DNA from: a virus
Direction: 5' to 3' (one strand)
IMG/VR virus record: IMGVR_UViG_3300038701_001938
Location: 1-35,087 of that record
Length of the DNA stretch: 35,087 bases
Shown here: positions 1-7,233 of the stretch, in pieces
How positions within the stretch are numbered: position 1 is the stretch's first letter
How the letters are laid out: the number at the start of each line of letters is the position of its first letter
Notes under the pieces: generated by a model
What the model saw: only the letters and a program-made list of their open reading frames with translations
What the model was told of the DNA's origin: nothing
Databases searched by the model: none
Program-made: the position numbers and the translations under genes

Positions 1-150
1 ACGCAGGGGCGAGTGAGACTGCGGCGGCCGCGAGTGCGGCGGCGGCGGCGACCTCGGAGACGAACGCGGCCGCGAGCGAGAGCGCGGCGGCGACCTCGGA
101 GACGAACGCAGGGGCGAGTGAGACTGCGGCGGCCGCGAGCGCGGCGGCTG
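1..150 (+). repeat. Ala/Ser/Glu/Thr coding repeat, left end
   Basis: Degenerate in-frame repeats of the fibre stalk. Bases 1-34 recur exactly at 106-139. Bases 64-96 are identical to the last 33 bases of the window (35055-35087). The repetition probably explains why the sequence was opened here. Confidence 0.85.
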
Positions 151-1112
151 CGGCTGCGAGCTACGACGATTTCGACGATCGGTATCTCGGCCCCTTTGCC
201 AGCGACCCGGCAACGGACAACGACGGCGATCCATTGCTTGCGGGCGCGCTCTATTTCAATACGACTTCAAACGAGATGCGTGTCTGGGATGGGGCCGCGT
301 GGCAGGCAGCCTACGTTTCTTTGGCCGGGGCGCTTCTGGCGTCGAACAACCTGAGCGATCTGGACGACGCCTCGATTGCCCGCAGCAACCTCGGGCTTGG
401 CTCCGCTGCGACAACCTCGAGTTCAGATTACGCCACCGCCGCGCAGGGCGGCAAGGCGGACACTGCCCTGCAACCCGCCGATCTTGTTACCCAATCCAAC
501 GCTACTTGGGAAGCAGGCTCCAGCACGACCGAGGGTATTGTTAGTCCCGCTAAGGTGAAAGCGGCGGTTGACGCCCTCGCGCCCCAACCCGGCCTTGTCC
601 CGCTGGCCACGGCCACGGCCTCCAATGACGCGGTAATGGATTTCACGGCGTTCGATAGCAGTCTATACGACAGCTATGTGTTTGTTTTATCAAACGTAGT
701 TACAGCTACGGACGGGGCGTATCTGGGCTTCCGGACTTCGACAGACGGTGGGGCAAATTTCGATTTTGGCTCGTCTGACTATCACGTTATTATCAAAGCA
801 GCGGCCTCAGACGGTGCCAGCTTGGACTATGCTGATTCCACAGAGAACATGGCGTATGTGTCATTTAACGTTGGCTCCGGTTCGGGCGAAGATGGGGTTT
901 CTGGGCTACTTCACGCATTTGGTGCCCATGCAAACAAGACGACGCAGTTTGTAGTCCATAGCAGCTATGAGAACAACGGCGGCGACCTAGAGACGTGTTG
1001 GGGCGCTGGCATGAGGGCTTCATCTGCTGACGTAGACGCAATTCGGTTTCGTTGTTCATCGGGTAACATAGAATCCGGCACTGTCACTATGTATGGAAGG
1101 AAGAAAGTATGA
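1..1112 (+). CDS. Tail fibre protein, C-terminal part (continues from right edge)
   Basis: This is the distal part of a receptor-binding tail fibre, open at the left edge. The frame starts at base 3 with Ala/Ser/Glu/Thr repeats to about base 160. It continues into a linker with DDRYLGPFASDP and an ALYFNTTSNEMRVWDG block, common where phage fibres leave a coiled stalk. The C-terminal ~170 residues end in a block including SSGNIESGTVTMYG, typical of small jelly-roll fibre tips. The N-terminal part lies at 34022-35087; the two frames agree when the ends are joined. An ATG at 234 exists, but the repeats upstream are in the same frame and match the other half, so it is not the start. The stop overlaps the next gene by four bases. 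From about base 640 the composition changes (few GATC, more A/T), suggesting an exchanged tip domain. Confidence 0.88.
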   Translation, partial: AGASETAAAASAAAAATSETNAAASESAAATSETNAGASETAAAASAAAAAASYDDFDDRYLGPFASDPATDNDGDPLLAGALYFNTTSNEMRVWDGAAWQAAYVSLAGALLASNNLSDLDDASIARSNLGLGSAATTSSSDYATAAQGGKADTALQPADLVTQSNATWEAGSSTTEGIVSPAKVKAAVDALAPQPGLVPLATATASNDAVMDFTAFDSSLYDSYVFVLSNVVTATDGAYLGFRTSTDGGANFDFGSSDYHVIIKAAASDGASLDYADSTENMAYVSFNVGSGSGEDGVSGLLHAFGAHANKTTQFVVHSSYENNGGDLETCWGAGMRASSADVDAIRFRCSSGNIESGTVTMYGRKKV

Positions 1113-1501
1113 CTACCAAACTAGTCAACGGTGTCCGGGTTGAAATGACCCAAGCGGAGATCGACGCTAACAAACCCATCACGCCCACCATCGAAGAACT
1201 CCGCGAAAAGACCCGACTGCCCCGGCACAAATTCGCCATTGCTGCCGCGCAGGCAGGGCTTATCACGGACGTGGAGGCCGAAGAATGGGCCGCTGGCGCG
1301 GCCATCCCTGCATGGGTTTCTGACACCATCGAAGCCGCCGTGACCGACGGGGCCATCCCCGAGGCCGAACGCCTGCCGGTGCGCGTCGCTGTCCGGACCC
1401 AAGCCACCATCGGACGCACGGACAGGCTTATCCCCATTTTGGCGGATAGCGCGGACCTCACCCCGGAGCAAGTTGATGCGTTGTTTGGGATCAATGTTTG
1501 A
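1109..1501 (+). CDS. Hypothetical protein downstream of tail fibre (130 aa)
   Basis: No family recognised with confidence. The ATG overlaps the fibre stop (ATGA), so it is translationally coupled to the fibre. The protein is acidic and Ala-rich, with no membrane segment and no cysteines. It has a helical middle (IAAAQAGLITDVEAEEWAAG) and a C-terminus near LTPEQVDALFGINV. Position suggests a fibre-associated or fibre-assembly role, but that is inference from location only. Its base composition resembles the fibre tip upstream rather than the rest of the genome, so the two may have moved together. Confidence 0.75.
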   Translation: MTTKLVNGVRVEMTQAEIDANKPITPTIEELREKTRLPRHKFAIAAAQAGLITDVEAEEWAAGAAIPAWVSDTIEAAVTDGAIPEAERLPVRVAVRTQATIGRTDRLIPILADSADLTPEQVDALFGINV

Positions 1502-1763
1502 CCGCCTGATCGCCATGGGGGACGCCGCCTCGCAGCTTTTGCAGGTGACTGTCTGCCCGCACCGCGACCGTCCGCCGAATGCCAACGAGAGCCTGTCCGG
1601 TCGCAGCCATCGCGAGGGCTGGCGGACGGAGCCGGTGATTGATGCGCTTTTCTTTTGGCAGCGCACGCCGGGGCACTGCGAGCGGGCCTATTGGAAAGAC
1701 GTAGATCGGGCCGAGCAGACGGTTCGGGAGGTTAAGAGCAGGAAGGCAGCGAGCGATGCGTGA
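1494..1763 (+). CDS. Hypothetical small protein (89 aa)
   Basis: Start chosen at the ATG at 1494, which overlaps the upstream stop by eight bases; the frame is open to an upstream ATG at 1473 but that would overlap more. The N-terminus (MFDRLIAMGDAASQLLQV) followed by an NESLSGRSHREGWR segment resembles a short conserved protein I recall between fibre and lysis genes in alphaproteobacterial phages; its function is unknown. Two cysteines and two tryptophans, no membrane segment. The stop overlaps the start of the holin candidate, so it belongs to the late operon. Confidence 0.72.
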   Translation: MFDRLIAMGDAASQLLQVTVCPHRDRPPNANESLSGRSHREGWRTEPVIDALFFWQRTPGHCERAYWKDVDRAEQTVREVKSRKAASDA

Positions 1764-2076
1764 AAGCGATCTGGTCAAATGGCTATCGGATAAGCCGGTC
1801 GCGTTTTGGCTGACCTTCTGCGGGGCGTTTCTGATTGTCGCTGCGCGGGACGCAGAGCGTGCGCCGTGGCGGGTCCGTATGGTCAAGGTTGTCACCGCTG
1901 CGCTGCTGGGGCTCGGGTTGCACGAAAACGTATCCGATCTGGCAGGCACGCCGGAAACCATCACGATGGCCGCAATCTTCATCTTCGGCCAGATTGTTCT
2001 CGACACCCTGTCCTCTCTCCTGCGCGACAAGGATGAGATCATTGCCTTAGTAAAGGCGCTGCGGGGGCGGAAATGA
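1756..2076 (+). CDS. Putative holin (106 aa)
   Basis: A small membrane protein at the head of the lysis cassette. Hydrophobic segments lie at about residues 15-30 (VAFWLTFCGAFLIVAA), 44-56 and 69-84 (ITMAAIFIFGQIVLDT). The C-terminus is charged and basic (KALRGRK). Size, two or three membrane segments, the charged tail and position just before the endolysin fit a phage holin, which would form inner-membrane holes that release or activate the amidase. A LydA-type holin is possible, but the family assignment is not firm. Start ATG overlaps the upstream stop by eight bases; no better start is nearby. Confidence 0.7.
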   Translation: MRESDLVKWLSDKPVAFWLTFCGAFLIVAARDAERAPWRVRMVKVVTAALLGLGLHENVSDLAGTPETITMAAIFIFGQIVLDTLSSLLRDKDEIIALVKALRGRK

Positions 2077-2210
2077 TGCGCCACACCGTCGAAACCCAAA
2101 AGCGCGGCTGGCACCTATGGGTTGCCTTGGCGCTACTTATGGGGTTGGCGTGGTGCCAATCTGAAACGCCGCCGGAACAGCCCGCATATTTCAGCGAGGG
2201 AAGCCCATGA
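2073..2210 (+). CDS. Small membrane or exported peptide (45 aa)
   Basis: A short reading frame fills the gap between holin and endolysin. It starts ATGATG (2073 or 2076) overlapping the holin stop, and its stop overlaps the amidase start. After a basic N-terminus (RHTVETQKRG) there is one hydrophobic segment (LWVALALLMGLAWC), then a polar tail. The cysteine follows LAW, so it is not a standard lipobox; it could be a signal anchor or an atypical lipoprotein. Tight coupling at both ends argues that it is translated. It may be an accessory lysis factor or holin regulator, by position only. Confidence 0.6.
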   Translation: MMRHTVETQKRGWHLWVALALLMGLAWCQSETPPEQPAYFSEGSP

Positions 2211-2728
2211 GCTATCTACCTGACCGCCGCGTGACACATATCGTGATCCACTACAGTGCCACGCCGATCGAGCGGGACTATCCGATTGCCGCCATTGACA
2301 GGATGCACCGCCGGCGCGGCTTCAAGGAAGTGGGCTACCATATCTACATCCGAAAAAGCGGCGCCAAGGAATACGGCCGAGATCTTTCAGAGCCGGGCCG
2401 GTTCGAGCAAGGCGCTCACTCGCGCGGCGAGAACGAGAGCTCGATCGGGATCTGCTACGAGGGCGGCGTGAGCCTCTCGGATCCAAACCTCGGCTATGAC
2501 AGCCGCACACCGGCGCAGATCCGGGCGATGATCGAGGAGATCGACAAGCTCCTCGAGCGGTTTCCCGGCGCGATCGTGAAGGGGCACCGGGACATGCCCG
2601 GCGCGGCGACGCAATGCCCCGGCTTCGATGCGCAGGCGTGGTGGGATGGCGTGGTCGCACGACGCAATCGCCGAAGCCCTTTGGCGCGGGCGATCGAGAA
2701 CATCCTTCGCAAGGCGGGGCGGATCTGA
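2207..2728 (+). CDS. Endolysin, N-acetylmuramoyl-L-alanine amidase (173 aa)
   Basis: Amidase_2 / T7-lysozyme fold, a zinc amidase that cuts the bond between N-acetylmuramic acid and L-alanine in peptidoglycan. Likely Zn ligands are H15 (IVIHYSAT), H127 (KGHRDMPG) and C137 (TQCPGF). Y44 in VGYHIYI matches the catalytic tyrosine. T135 stands where T7 lysozyme has its lysine, a substitution also found in other members of the superfamily. There is no signal peptide, so release probably depends on the holin. The C-terminal 30 residues are basic. It sits in an overlapping lysis operon, with starts and stops coupled on both sides. Confidence 0.93.
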   Translation: MSYLPDRRVTHIVIHYSATPIERDYPIAAIDRMHRRRGFKEVGYHIYIRKSGAKEYGRDLSEPGRFEQGAHSRGENESSIGICYEGGVSLSDPNLGYDSRTPAQIRAMIEEIDKLLERFPGAIVKGHRDMPGAATQCPGFDAQAWWDGVVARRNRRSPLARAIENILRKAGRI

Positions 2729-2841
2729 TGTGCGTTCTTTCTTTCTTCGCGGGCATGCTGGTTGCCGTCGTGGTGGCCGTCGTCGTGATCTGGCTGATCA
2801 CGAAGGCGATGTATAACGACCCGCCGGGGCCGAGGCTTTGA
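2728..2841 (+). CDS. Single-TM small protein (37 aa)
   Basis: ATG overlaps the amidase stop (TGATG). The peptide is almost wholly one membrane helix (FFAGMLVAVVVAVVVIWLIT) with a short polar tail. The stop overlaps the TTG start of the spanin gene. It could be a second holin, an antiholin or another lysis accessory; the sequence alone does not decide. A longer frame reaches upstream to 2614 inside the amidase gene, but that would be a large overlap with no ribosome-binding advantage. Confidence 0.62.
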   Translation: MCVLSFFAGMLVAVVVAVVVIWLITKAMYNDPPGPRL

Positions 2842-3164
2842 CCCGCTACGCCCTCATAGCCGCGCTGGTGGCCGCTCTGGGCCTGTCTGGGGCGCTGATA
2901 TGGACCATGCGGACCAATGCCGCCCTAGAGGCCGAGAACGCCTCACTGAGCCGCTCTAAGGCCGCTCTCGAGGCATCACGCGATCAGGCCAAGGAGGCGC
3001 GCCGTGTGGAAGCGGCACGGGCCGAGCGGGCGCGACGTGATGCGGAACGTGCCGACGCGACGATAGAGCAAATCCTGACTTCTGATTTTGGGGAATGTGC
3101 TGATGAGGAAATTGATCCCGATCTTGGCGAGCTTATCAATGGGCGGCTCCTGCCTGCCGACTGA
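2838..3164 (+). CDS. Rz-like inner-membrane spanin (108 aa)
   Basis: Start is TTG at 2838, overlapping the previous stop; no ATG is available near the beginning of the membrane segment. Residues 4-22 form one N-terminal membrane helix (LIAALVAALGLSGALIW). Residues 28-80 are a long Ala/Glu/Arg-rich coiled coil, the standard i-spanin layout. The protein would sit in the inner membrane with its coiled coil in the periplasm and pair with the outer-membrane lipoprotein encoded in another frame from 3103, bridging and fusing the membranes at the last step of lysis. Confidence 0.78.
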   Translation: MTRYALIAALVAALGLSGALIWTMRTNAALEAENASLSRSKAALEASRDQAKEARRVEAARAERARRDAERADATIEQILTSDFGECADEEIDPDLGELINGRLLPAD

Positions 3165-3336
3165 ATACGTCAACGTGCTGCCGGATATTCCCGAGGAAAC
3201 GCTGACCCCGTGTCCGATCAGCGACCGGCAGGTTGAGACATACCGCGAGCTGGCCGTTCTGGCGACGGAACATCTTGAAAGCGCGCGCTGCAATGCGGGT
3301 AAGGTCGAAGCGGTGGCAGAGGTATACGCTAGCTAA
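3103..3336 (+). CDS. Rz1-like outer-membrane spanin lipoprotein (77 aa)
   Basis: It starts at ATG 3103 inside the Rz-like gene in another frame, overlapping it by 62 bases, the classic Rz/Rz1 nesting. A GGGGA element lies just upstream. The N-terminus (MRKLIPILASLSMGGSC) is a short signal peptide with a cysteine at residue 17. The GGSC box is a weak match to a lipobox, so lipidation is likely rather than certain. The mature part has a PxxPxE-like stretch and two further cysteines. It is the last gene of the rightward operon, ending nine bases before the convergent stop at 3346. Confidence 0.72.
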   Translation: MRKLIPILASLSMGGSCLPTEYVNVLPDIPEETLTPCPISDRQVETYRELAVLATEHLESARCNAGKVEAVAEVYAS

Positions 3337-3345
3337 TAGCAGGCT

Positions 3346-3894
3346 TCACGCTTCCCCCTCGTCTGTGTCAGGAATGAGGGCGAGAATGTGATATTCGATC
3401 CATTCGGCTGTAATCCCGCCGGGTTCATAGTGCGCGTATTTCGCAGCTATCGAGGCCGCCTCCCTCAGCGCCTCTTCCCTGATCCGTGCATCGCGTTTGG
3501 CGAGGGCATCGGTGCTGCCTCGGGCGCGGATGGCGGCGGTCACGTCCATCGCGCCGTCCCGTTTACCAAAGTAGCGCTCTGGGACAGCAACATCGTAGGC
3601 TCTGTTCGCGTAGGTTTCAGAAAGCCGCATCGCCACCTCAGCACACGCCTCCCTCTCCTCAGCCACGGCGGCGTCGATCTGAGATTGCACGAGGTCGGTG
3701 CGGGTGTTCCATGCGGCGACTGCTGTTGTGGCGTCAACGCCATAATCACCTTCTTCGCCGTTTATCCGTGCACTGCATCCATGACACAGCACAAAGGGGT
3801 GGTGCCTGTGAGTGGCTTGCCTGTGAAGGTGGTAAAAGAAGACTTTCGCGCTCCCGCAAAATGGGCAGGGCAGTAGTTCCGGTGCATCACCCAT
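3346..3894 (-). CDS. Lar-like zinc-ribbon protein (182 aa)
   Basis: The N-terminal ~65 residues match the Lar restriction-alleviation pattern: ELLPCPFCGSAKV, then a second pair VLCHGC, then AVAAWNTR. Four cysteines form a zinc ribbon. Lar-family proteins can reduce host type I restriction, but many members are uncharacterised, so the function here is inferred. The C-terminal two thirds is helical, Ala/Glu/Arg-rich and lacks a known domain. It is the last gene of the leftward block and overlaps the upstream gene by eight bases. Its composition (few GATC, no CTCGAG) differs from most of the genome. Confidence 0.72.
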   Translation of the reverse strand: MGDAPELLPCPFCGSAKVFFYHLHRQATHRHHPFVLCHGCSARINGEEGDYGVDATTAVAAWNTRTDLVQSQIDAAVAEEREACAEVAMRLSETYANRAYDVAVPERYFGKRDGAMDVTAAIRARGSTDALAKRDARIREEALREAASIAAKYAHYEPGGITAEWIEYHILALIPDTDEGEA

Positions 3895-4147
3895 CGTCTT
3901 TCTCCTGTTCTGCTAGGGCGGCACGGGCGGCATCGACACGATCCATCTGGTGATGCGAATAGATCGGTTCTCCAACATCCTCGACGGCCTCATAGTATTC
4001 CCTCAACCGCGCGACCTCGGCCTCCAGTTCCTCGATGCGGTCGGCCATACGAAGGATCAGGGTCTCAGCGTTCATCGTCCCGAAACTCACCTTCGGCAGT
4101 AGATCGCTATCCTTTGCCCGGCGGGCTGTTTTCACCAGATCATCCAT
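3887..4147 (-). CDS. Hypothetical coiled-coil protein (86 aa)
   Basis: Start chosen at the ATG at 4147, behind a GGAGAAGAG ribosome-binding site; a GTG one codon upstream is also possible. The middle has a heptad-like stretch (ADRIEELEAEVARLREYY). No membrane segment or metal motif. The start overlaps the previous stop by one base. The coiled coil resembles the tail of the next gene upstream (RIEELEAKVARLLKGEE), suggesting that the two share a module or interact. Confidence 0.68.
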   Translation of the reverse strand: MDDLVKTARRAKDSDLLPKVSFGTMNAETLILRMADRIEELEAEVARLREYYEAVEDVGEPIYSHHQMDRVDAARAALAEQEKDDG

Positions 4148-4347
4148 CACTCTTCTCCTTTCAGAAGTCGCGCGACCTTGGCTTCCAGTTCCTCGATGCG
4201 GCGAAGCAACTCCTCCTCTGGTGCCGTAGGGGGTAGCGTTGCAGGGGGCTGGGGATCAAACGGGGTGAACGGGGTGGCCGGGGTTCTGCACCGACAGGGC
4301 ATTCCCGGAACACCGCCACCGCAGAAAGGGCACGCAATATACGACAT
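4147..4347 (-). CDS. Zinc-ribbon and coiled-coil small protein (66 aa)
   Basis: The N-terminus has a compact cysteine cluster (IACPFCGGGVPGMPCRCR), a likely zinc ribbon. A Pro/Thr-rich linker follows, and the end is a coiled coil (RIEELEAKVARLLKGEE). Start at ATG 4347 with AGGAGA upstream; a GTG lies directly before it. A single-metal adapter that binds nucleic acid or protein is plausible, but no function can be assigned. Confidence 0.65.
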   Translation of the reverse strand: MSYIACPFCGGGVPGMPCRCRTPATPFTPFDPQPPATLPPTAPEEELLRRIEELEAKVARLLKGEE

Positions 4348-4365
4348 CACTCTTCTCCTGTTCTG

Positions 4366-4617
4366 TCACTCAACATAGTGGCGGCGGGTTAGTTCGTCGA
4401 AGGCGGCGAGGGCTTCAACAAGAGATGTGTCAGCGTCATCATGGATCGTCCCGTGTGCTGATACTGCCAACTCCTTTGCCGCCTCGATCACCTTGGCGTC
4501 GGCAAGGATGCGGGCTGAAAGCCTGTCTATAAGCCAATTGGCGCGGTCTATTTCGTCATCCGATGGTTTTGTCCCAATTCTAAAGCCATCACTTTGCTCA
4601 ATCAGTTTGTCAGTCAT
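4366..4617 (-). CDS. Hypothetical protein (83 aa)
   Basis: Small acidic, helical protein starting MTDKLIEQSDGF. No cysteines, no membrane segment and no motif recognised. The ATG overlaps the end of the ERF gene by eight bases, so it is coupled to it and may accompany recombination. Composition is less GATC-rich than the ERF gene, grouping it with the three genes downstream as a possible later addition. Confidence 0.66.
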   Translation of the reverse strand: MTDKLIEQSDGFRIGTKPSDDEIDRANWLIDRLSARILADAKVIEAAKELAVSAHGTIHDDADTSLVEALAAFDELTRRHYVE

Positions 4618-5365
4618 GATCGGCCGCGCTCCTCTTGAGGCTCTCGTGATGGCCCTCGTCGAGGAGCCAGCCGCGTTCGAGGTTGGTCCGATCTTTGAAC
4701 CATTTTTGATAGGCGTCGGTTCCGTCGATCGCCGCGCGCTGGGCGTCCTCGAGGAGCTGCGTCCACTTCTTTTCGATCGACCCGCTCGAGGCGCGACCCA
4801 TGTTGCCGTCGTCGTCCTCTCCGACGGTCACGATATTGAACGCAGCGCAGAGCGTGTATCGCTGGCCATACTTCCCGGCGGATCCCGCGCCTTGCGTGGC
4901 GTTCTTCGAGCCCGTCGTATCGATGCTCAGCGGCATCGGGCCGAACCGCTCCTCGTGGCCGCCGACATGGCTGACAATGCACGTTACCAGCACCCGGCCC
5001 TGCTCGCCTTCTTTGAAGTCGAAGCCGTAGGTCAGCCCCTCCTCCTCGACCAGCGGCCGCACGATCTGATCTATCGCCTCATAATGGGCGTAGCGGGATT
5101 GCACCTGACCGGCCTTGTTGGTGATGCGGCCGTCTTTCTGGATCCTCGGCATCTTCGCTCGAGCGGCGTGCATGGCCTTTTGGTATTCCGACCGGGCTTG
5201 CCGGTCGATCATGCGCTCCTGCATCCCGAGGATGGCTTCCATTTTCGCGGGGTCGACATCGGGATCCTTGGCCAGATCCAGCATGCCGTTGAACATTTGC
5301 GACAGGGACAAGCCGCTGCTTTCCTCGTCGCGCTTGGCGATTGCGGTTGCGGTTTCTTTTTCCAT
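4610..5365 (-). CDS. ERF-family single-strand annealing protein (251 aa)
   Basis: ERF-superfamily recombinase, which anneals complementary single strands and in P22-type phages helps circularise terminally redundant DNA. The signature runs from MPRIQKDGRI (about residues 72-81) through YAHYEAIDQIVRPLV (92-106). It continues to GSAGKYGQRYTLCAAF (161-176), closing with EDDD (183-186), the usual ERF ending. Residues 1-60 form a helical N-terminal extension. A Gly-rich, acidic C-terminal part follows. The start has AAAGGA upstream. It lies 99 bases downstream of the exonuclease gene, forming the usual exonuclease/annealase pair. Confidence 0.92.
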   Translation of the reverse strand: MEKETATAIAKRDEESSGLSLSQMFNGMLDLAKDPDVDPAKMEAILGMQERMIDRQARSEYQKAMHAARAKMPRIQKDGRITNKAGQVQSRYAHYEAIDQIVRPLVEEEGLTYGFDFKEGEQGRVLVTCIVSHVGGHEERFGPMPLSIDTTGSKNATQGAGSAGKYGQRYTLCAAFNIVTVGEDDDGNMGRASSGSIEKKWTQLLEDAQRAAIDGTDAYQKWFKDRTNLERGWLLDEGHHESLKRSAADHD

Positions 5366-5416
5366 TTACTAGGTTCCTTTCATGAGTTCGCTCTCTCCGA
5401 GCGGGTTCGGTGCATA

Positions 5417-5457
5417 GAGGCCCGGTGCAAAACGCCAAACGGTGAGCGCCGGGCCTC
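5417..5457 (-). other. Hairpin between exonuclease and ERF genes
   Basis: Perfect 9-bp arms, GAGGCCCGG at 5417-5425 and CCGGGCCTC at 5449-5457, with a 23-base loop. It lies in the 99-base gap between the two recombination genes. No T-run follows on the minus strand, so it looks more like an mRNA processing or stability element than a terminator. Nothing else is seen in the gap except the ERF ribosome-binding site. Confidence 0.6.
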
Positions 5458-5464
5458 GTCTATT

Positions 5465-6667
5465 CTAGCGCGGATCGTCCACGCTATCGAGCCAGAACGG
5501 CGAATAATCATCATCTTCGAGGCGGCCCACCAGATCGCGCGGGAACCACGGCTCGCCCTCGGTGCCGTAGATCTCGCAGCACTCGGCGTAGAGCCGCAGG
5601 CAGGACCGGACCTCGAGCTCGGCTTTGCGGCCGATGGCCGAGATTGATGTCGTTTGAACGGTCGCCTCGGCGCCGATCGATTGCTCCTCGATCCCCGGCG
5701 CGGCCGCGAAATACATCACCTGCCGGCCGCGCACGTCGGGGATCCCTGACCGGCGCACGAACAGAAACCAGTTGTTCCAGATCTTCGGGGTCTGCCACGC
5801 GGCCACAATCTGCCGCACGTTCTCCTCGAGATCAGTTGTCTTGCGCGGGCGGCCTGCCGGCTTCTCGACCTTCTCGCCTTTCATGATCGGCTCGGCGTGC
5901 CGGAGTTTCAGGTCGGGCATTGCGGAGATCCCCATAAGGTAGAACCAGCCGGTCCGGTAATATCCGTTAAAGCGGAACGTGTCCGCGATCGCGCGGTTCG
6001 CCGGCTTGCCGGATGCTTTCAGATCCCACGTTTTCAAGTGAGTGATCCAGTCGCGGCCGAGGTAGTCCGGCCGGGCCTTGCACTTTATCCCGGTGTCGGG
6101 GTCCGTCCACAGGATCGAAACCTCGGCCATGCCGCCGCTGATCAGATCCGCGAGCTCCGGGTTCATGCGGATCCGCGCGGCGTCGCGCTGGATCTCGTCC
6201 CATTGCTTGCGCCCGATCCATGTCAGATCCGCGCACGCCTTCTCCCATTCATCGCGGGCAGCGTGCCACGTCTGCGGGCCGCCGATCGCCTCGACCCGCC
6301 GGGCGCGATCGAGCACTGTCTCGCCGGCCTTGGTCTGGGCCTCGCCCATGTTTTTCAGCCAGATCTTATAGTCGGTGTCTTTGAGGAGTGATCCCTCGGG
6401 CATGTCGTCGACATCCATTTCCCGAATGAACAGATCCTCGAACACGTCGGGCTCGAGCCGGGCGCAATGGTAGGCGCGGCCAAGTTTCATCGCGTCGGTT
6501 TCTTCGCGCTCCTCGCGCTGGGGGTTCATCCAGCTATCGGCCCAGAACGAGCTCGGCCCTTCCATCAGCTTTGTCAGGTCTCCGGATGAAACCCGGCGCT
6601 GCGCGAGGTATTCGGCAAACGAAAGGTCGATATAGATCCCGTCGGGCAGTTCGGTGCGGTCGGTCAT
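5465..6667 (-). CDS. RecE-like PD-(D/E)XK exonuclease (DUF3799 type, 400 aa)
   Basis: Predicted 5'-3' double-strand exonuclease that supplies single strands to the ERF protein. Family features are KLGRAYHCARLEP (residues 61-73, the conserved histidine), E182 in GMAEVSILW, D201 in KARPDYL, and the DLK triad at 215-217. It is followed by a helical FRFNGYYRTG segment where RecE has its conserved aromatic helix. An LKTW lies just before DLK, but spacing to the following helix favours D215/K217 as the metal and catalytic pair. A C-terminal ~130 residues unlike RecE (GRPRKTTD and beyond) is extra. The start overlaps the preceding gene by four bases. Confidence 0.85.
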   Translation of the reverse strand: MTDRTELPDGIYIDLSFAEYLAQRRVSSGDLTKLMEGPSSFWADSWMNPQREEREETDAMKLGRAYHCARLEPDVFEDLFIREMDVDDMPEGSLLKDTDYKIWLKNMGEAQTKAGETVLDRARRVEAIGGPQTWHAARDEWEKACADLTWIGRKQWDEIQRDAARIRMNPELADLISGGMAEVSILWTDPDTGIKCKARPDYLGRDWITHLKTWDLKASGKPANRAIADTFRFNGYYRTGWFYLMGISAMPDLKLRHAEPIMKGEKVEKPAGRPRKTTDLEENVRQIVAAWQTPKIWNNWFLFVRRSGIPDVRGRQVMYFAAAPGIEEQSIGAEATVQTTSISAIGRKAELEVRSCLRLYAECCEIYGTEGEPWFPRDLVGRLEDDDYSPFWLDSVDDPR

Positions 6668-6900
6668 TGTTCAATCTCCTGTTTCAGTTCTTCGCGGGTC
6701 TTGCGAAGGTCGGACCAACGCCCTTCGATCAGCATGTCGACAAGCGTGGATCCTCGGGTCTGTCGCCATGCGGCGCGAGCGATCCGGCAATCAGTGCTGC
6801 AAAACTCCTGATCTGCGCGGCTGGGGGTGAACCGGCCGCGTGAACCGGCCGGCCCTTTCGTGCACTTGTGCCATTTGCAGGTCTGCTCTGTCTTACGCAC
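6664..6900 (-). CDS. Cys-rich zinc-finger-like protein (78 aa)
   Basis: The start is GTG at 6900, overlapping the previous stop. Cysteines and a histidine sit as TCKWHKC near residue 8 and FCSTDCR near residue 33, a probable treble-clef or ribbon zinc site of the type seen in small phage and plasmid proteins ending in RAAWRQTRG. The rest is charged and helical. Coupling to the exonuclease gene suggests a role in the same recombination unit; function unknown. Confidence 0.68.
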   Translation of the reverse strand: MRKTEQTCKWHKCTKGPAGSRGRFTPSRADQEFCSTDCRIARAAWRQTRGSTLVDMLIEGRWSDLRKTREELKQEIEQ

Positions 6901-7207
6901 TTTGCGGCTCCTCGCTCTGGATCTCGTCGTCGCTCTCCTGATCTGCCAGCGCGTCGCGGATGGCGGGCAGGAGCTTCTCGCGGTATTCGTCGCGCAGCAG
7001 GCCGATGGTCGACAGGATCTCCGCGTCGGTGTCGTTCATCCGAAAGGCCGTGACCTCCGTTTGCACGGTGTCGAAATCATACTGCGCGCGACGCTCCAAG
7101 CTCCAAAAGAACAGGCTGACGCAGTTCCCGTTGTCTTTCATGGCGGGGCTCGCCTTGAAGTGCAGGCGGTTGTAGGAAACGGGATGGATGTTAAGTTGTG
7201 TGGACAT
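6893..7207 (-). CDS. Hypothetical protein (104 aa)
   Basis: Starts MSTQLNIHPVSYNRLHFK, with a GAGGAAAA ribosome-binding site. The sequence is a mixed N-terminal half (KDNGNCVSLFFWS) and an acidic helical C-terminal half (DEYREKLLPAIRDALAD). No domain recognised. The N-terminal strand-rich segment ahead of the helix could be a small single domain. It is the first gene after the 52-base gap that follows the LPD29 gene. Confidence 0.66.
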   Translation of the reverse strand: MSTQLNIHPVSYNRLHFKASPAMKDNGNCVSLFFWSLERRAQYDFDTVQTEVTAFRMNDTDAEILSTIGLLRDEYREKLLPAIRDALADQESDDEIQSEEPQSA

Positions 7208-7233
7208 TGGGTTTTCCTCTCTTTGGGGGTGGT

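Noticed and set aside
3337-3345. Terminator between the convergent late and early operons
   Set aside because: Only nine bases separate the stops and no hairpin with T-run is visible; transcripts probably overlap.
4427-5647. Long plus-strand open frame (406 aa) opposite the ERF and exonuclease genes
   Set aside because: It is antisense to two recognisable proteins, has no ribosome-binding logic or family features, and is expected in GC-rich DNA.
6000-6070. Possible loss of the catalytic Asp in the exonuclease (HLKT where DLKT is expected)
   Set aside because: A DLK lies four residues later at 215-217, and its distance to the following FRFNGYY helix matches RecE better; the active site looks intact.
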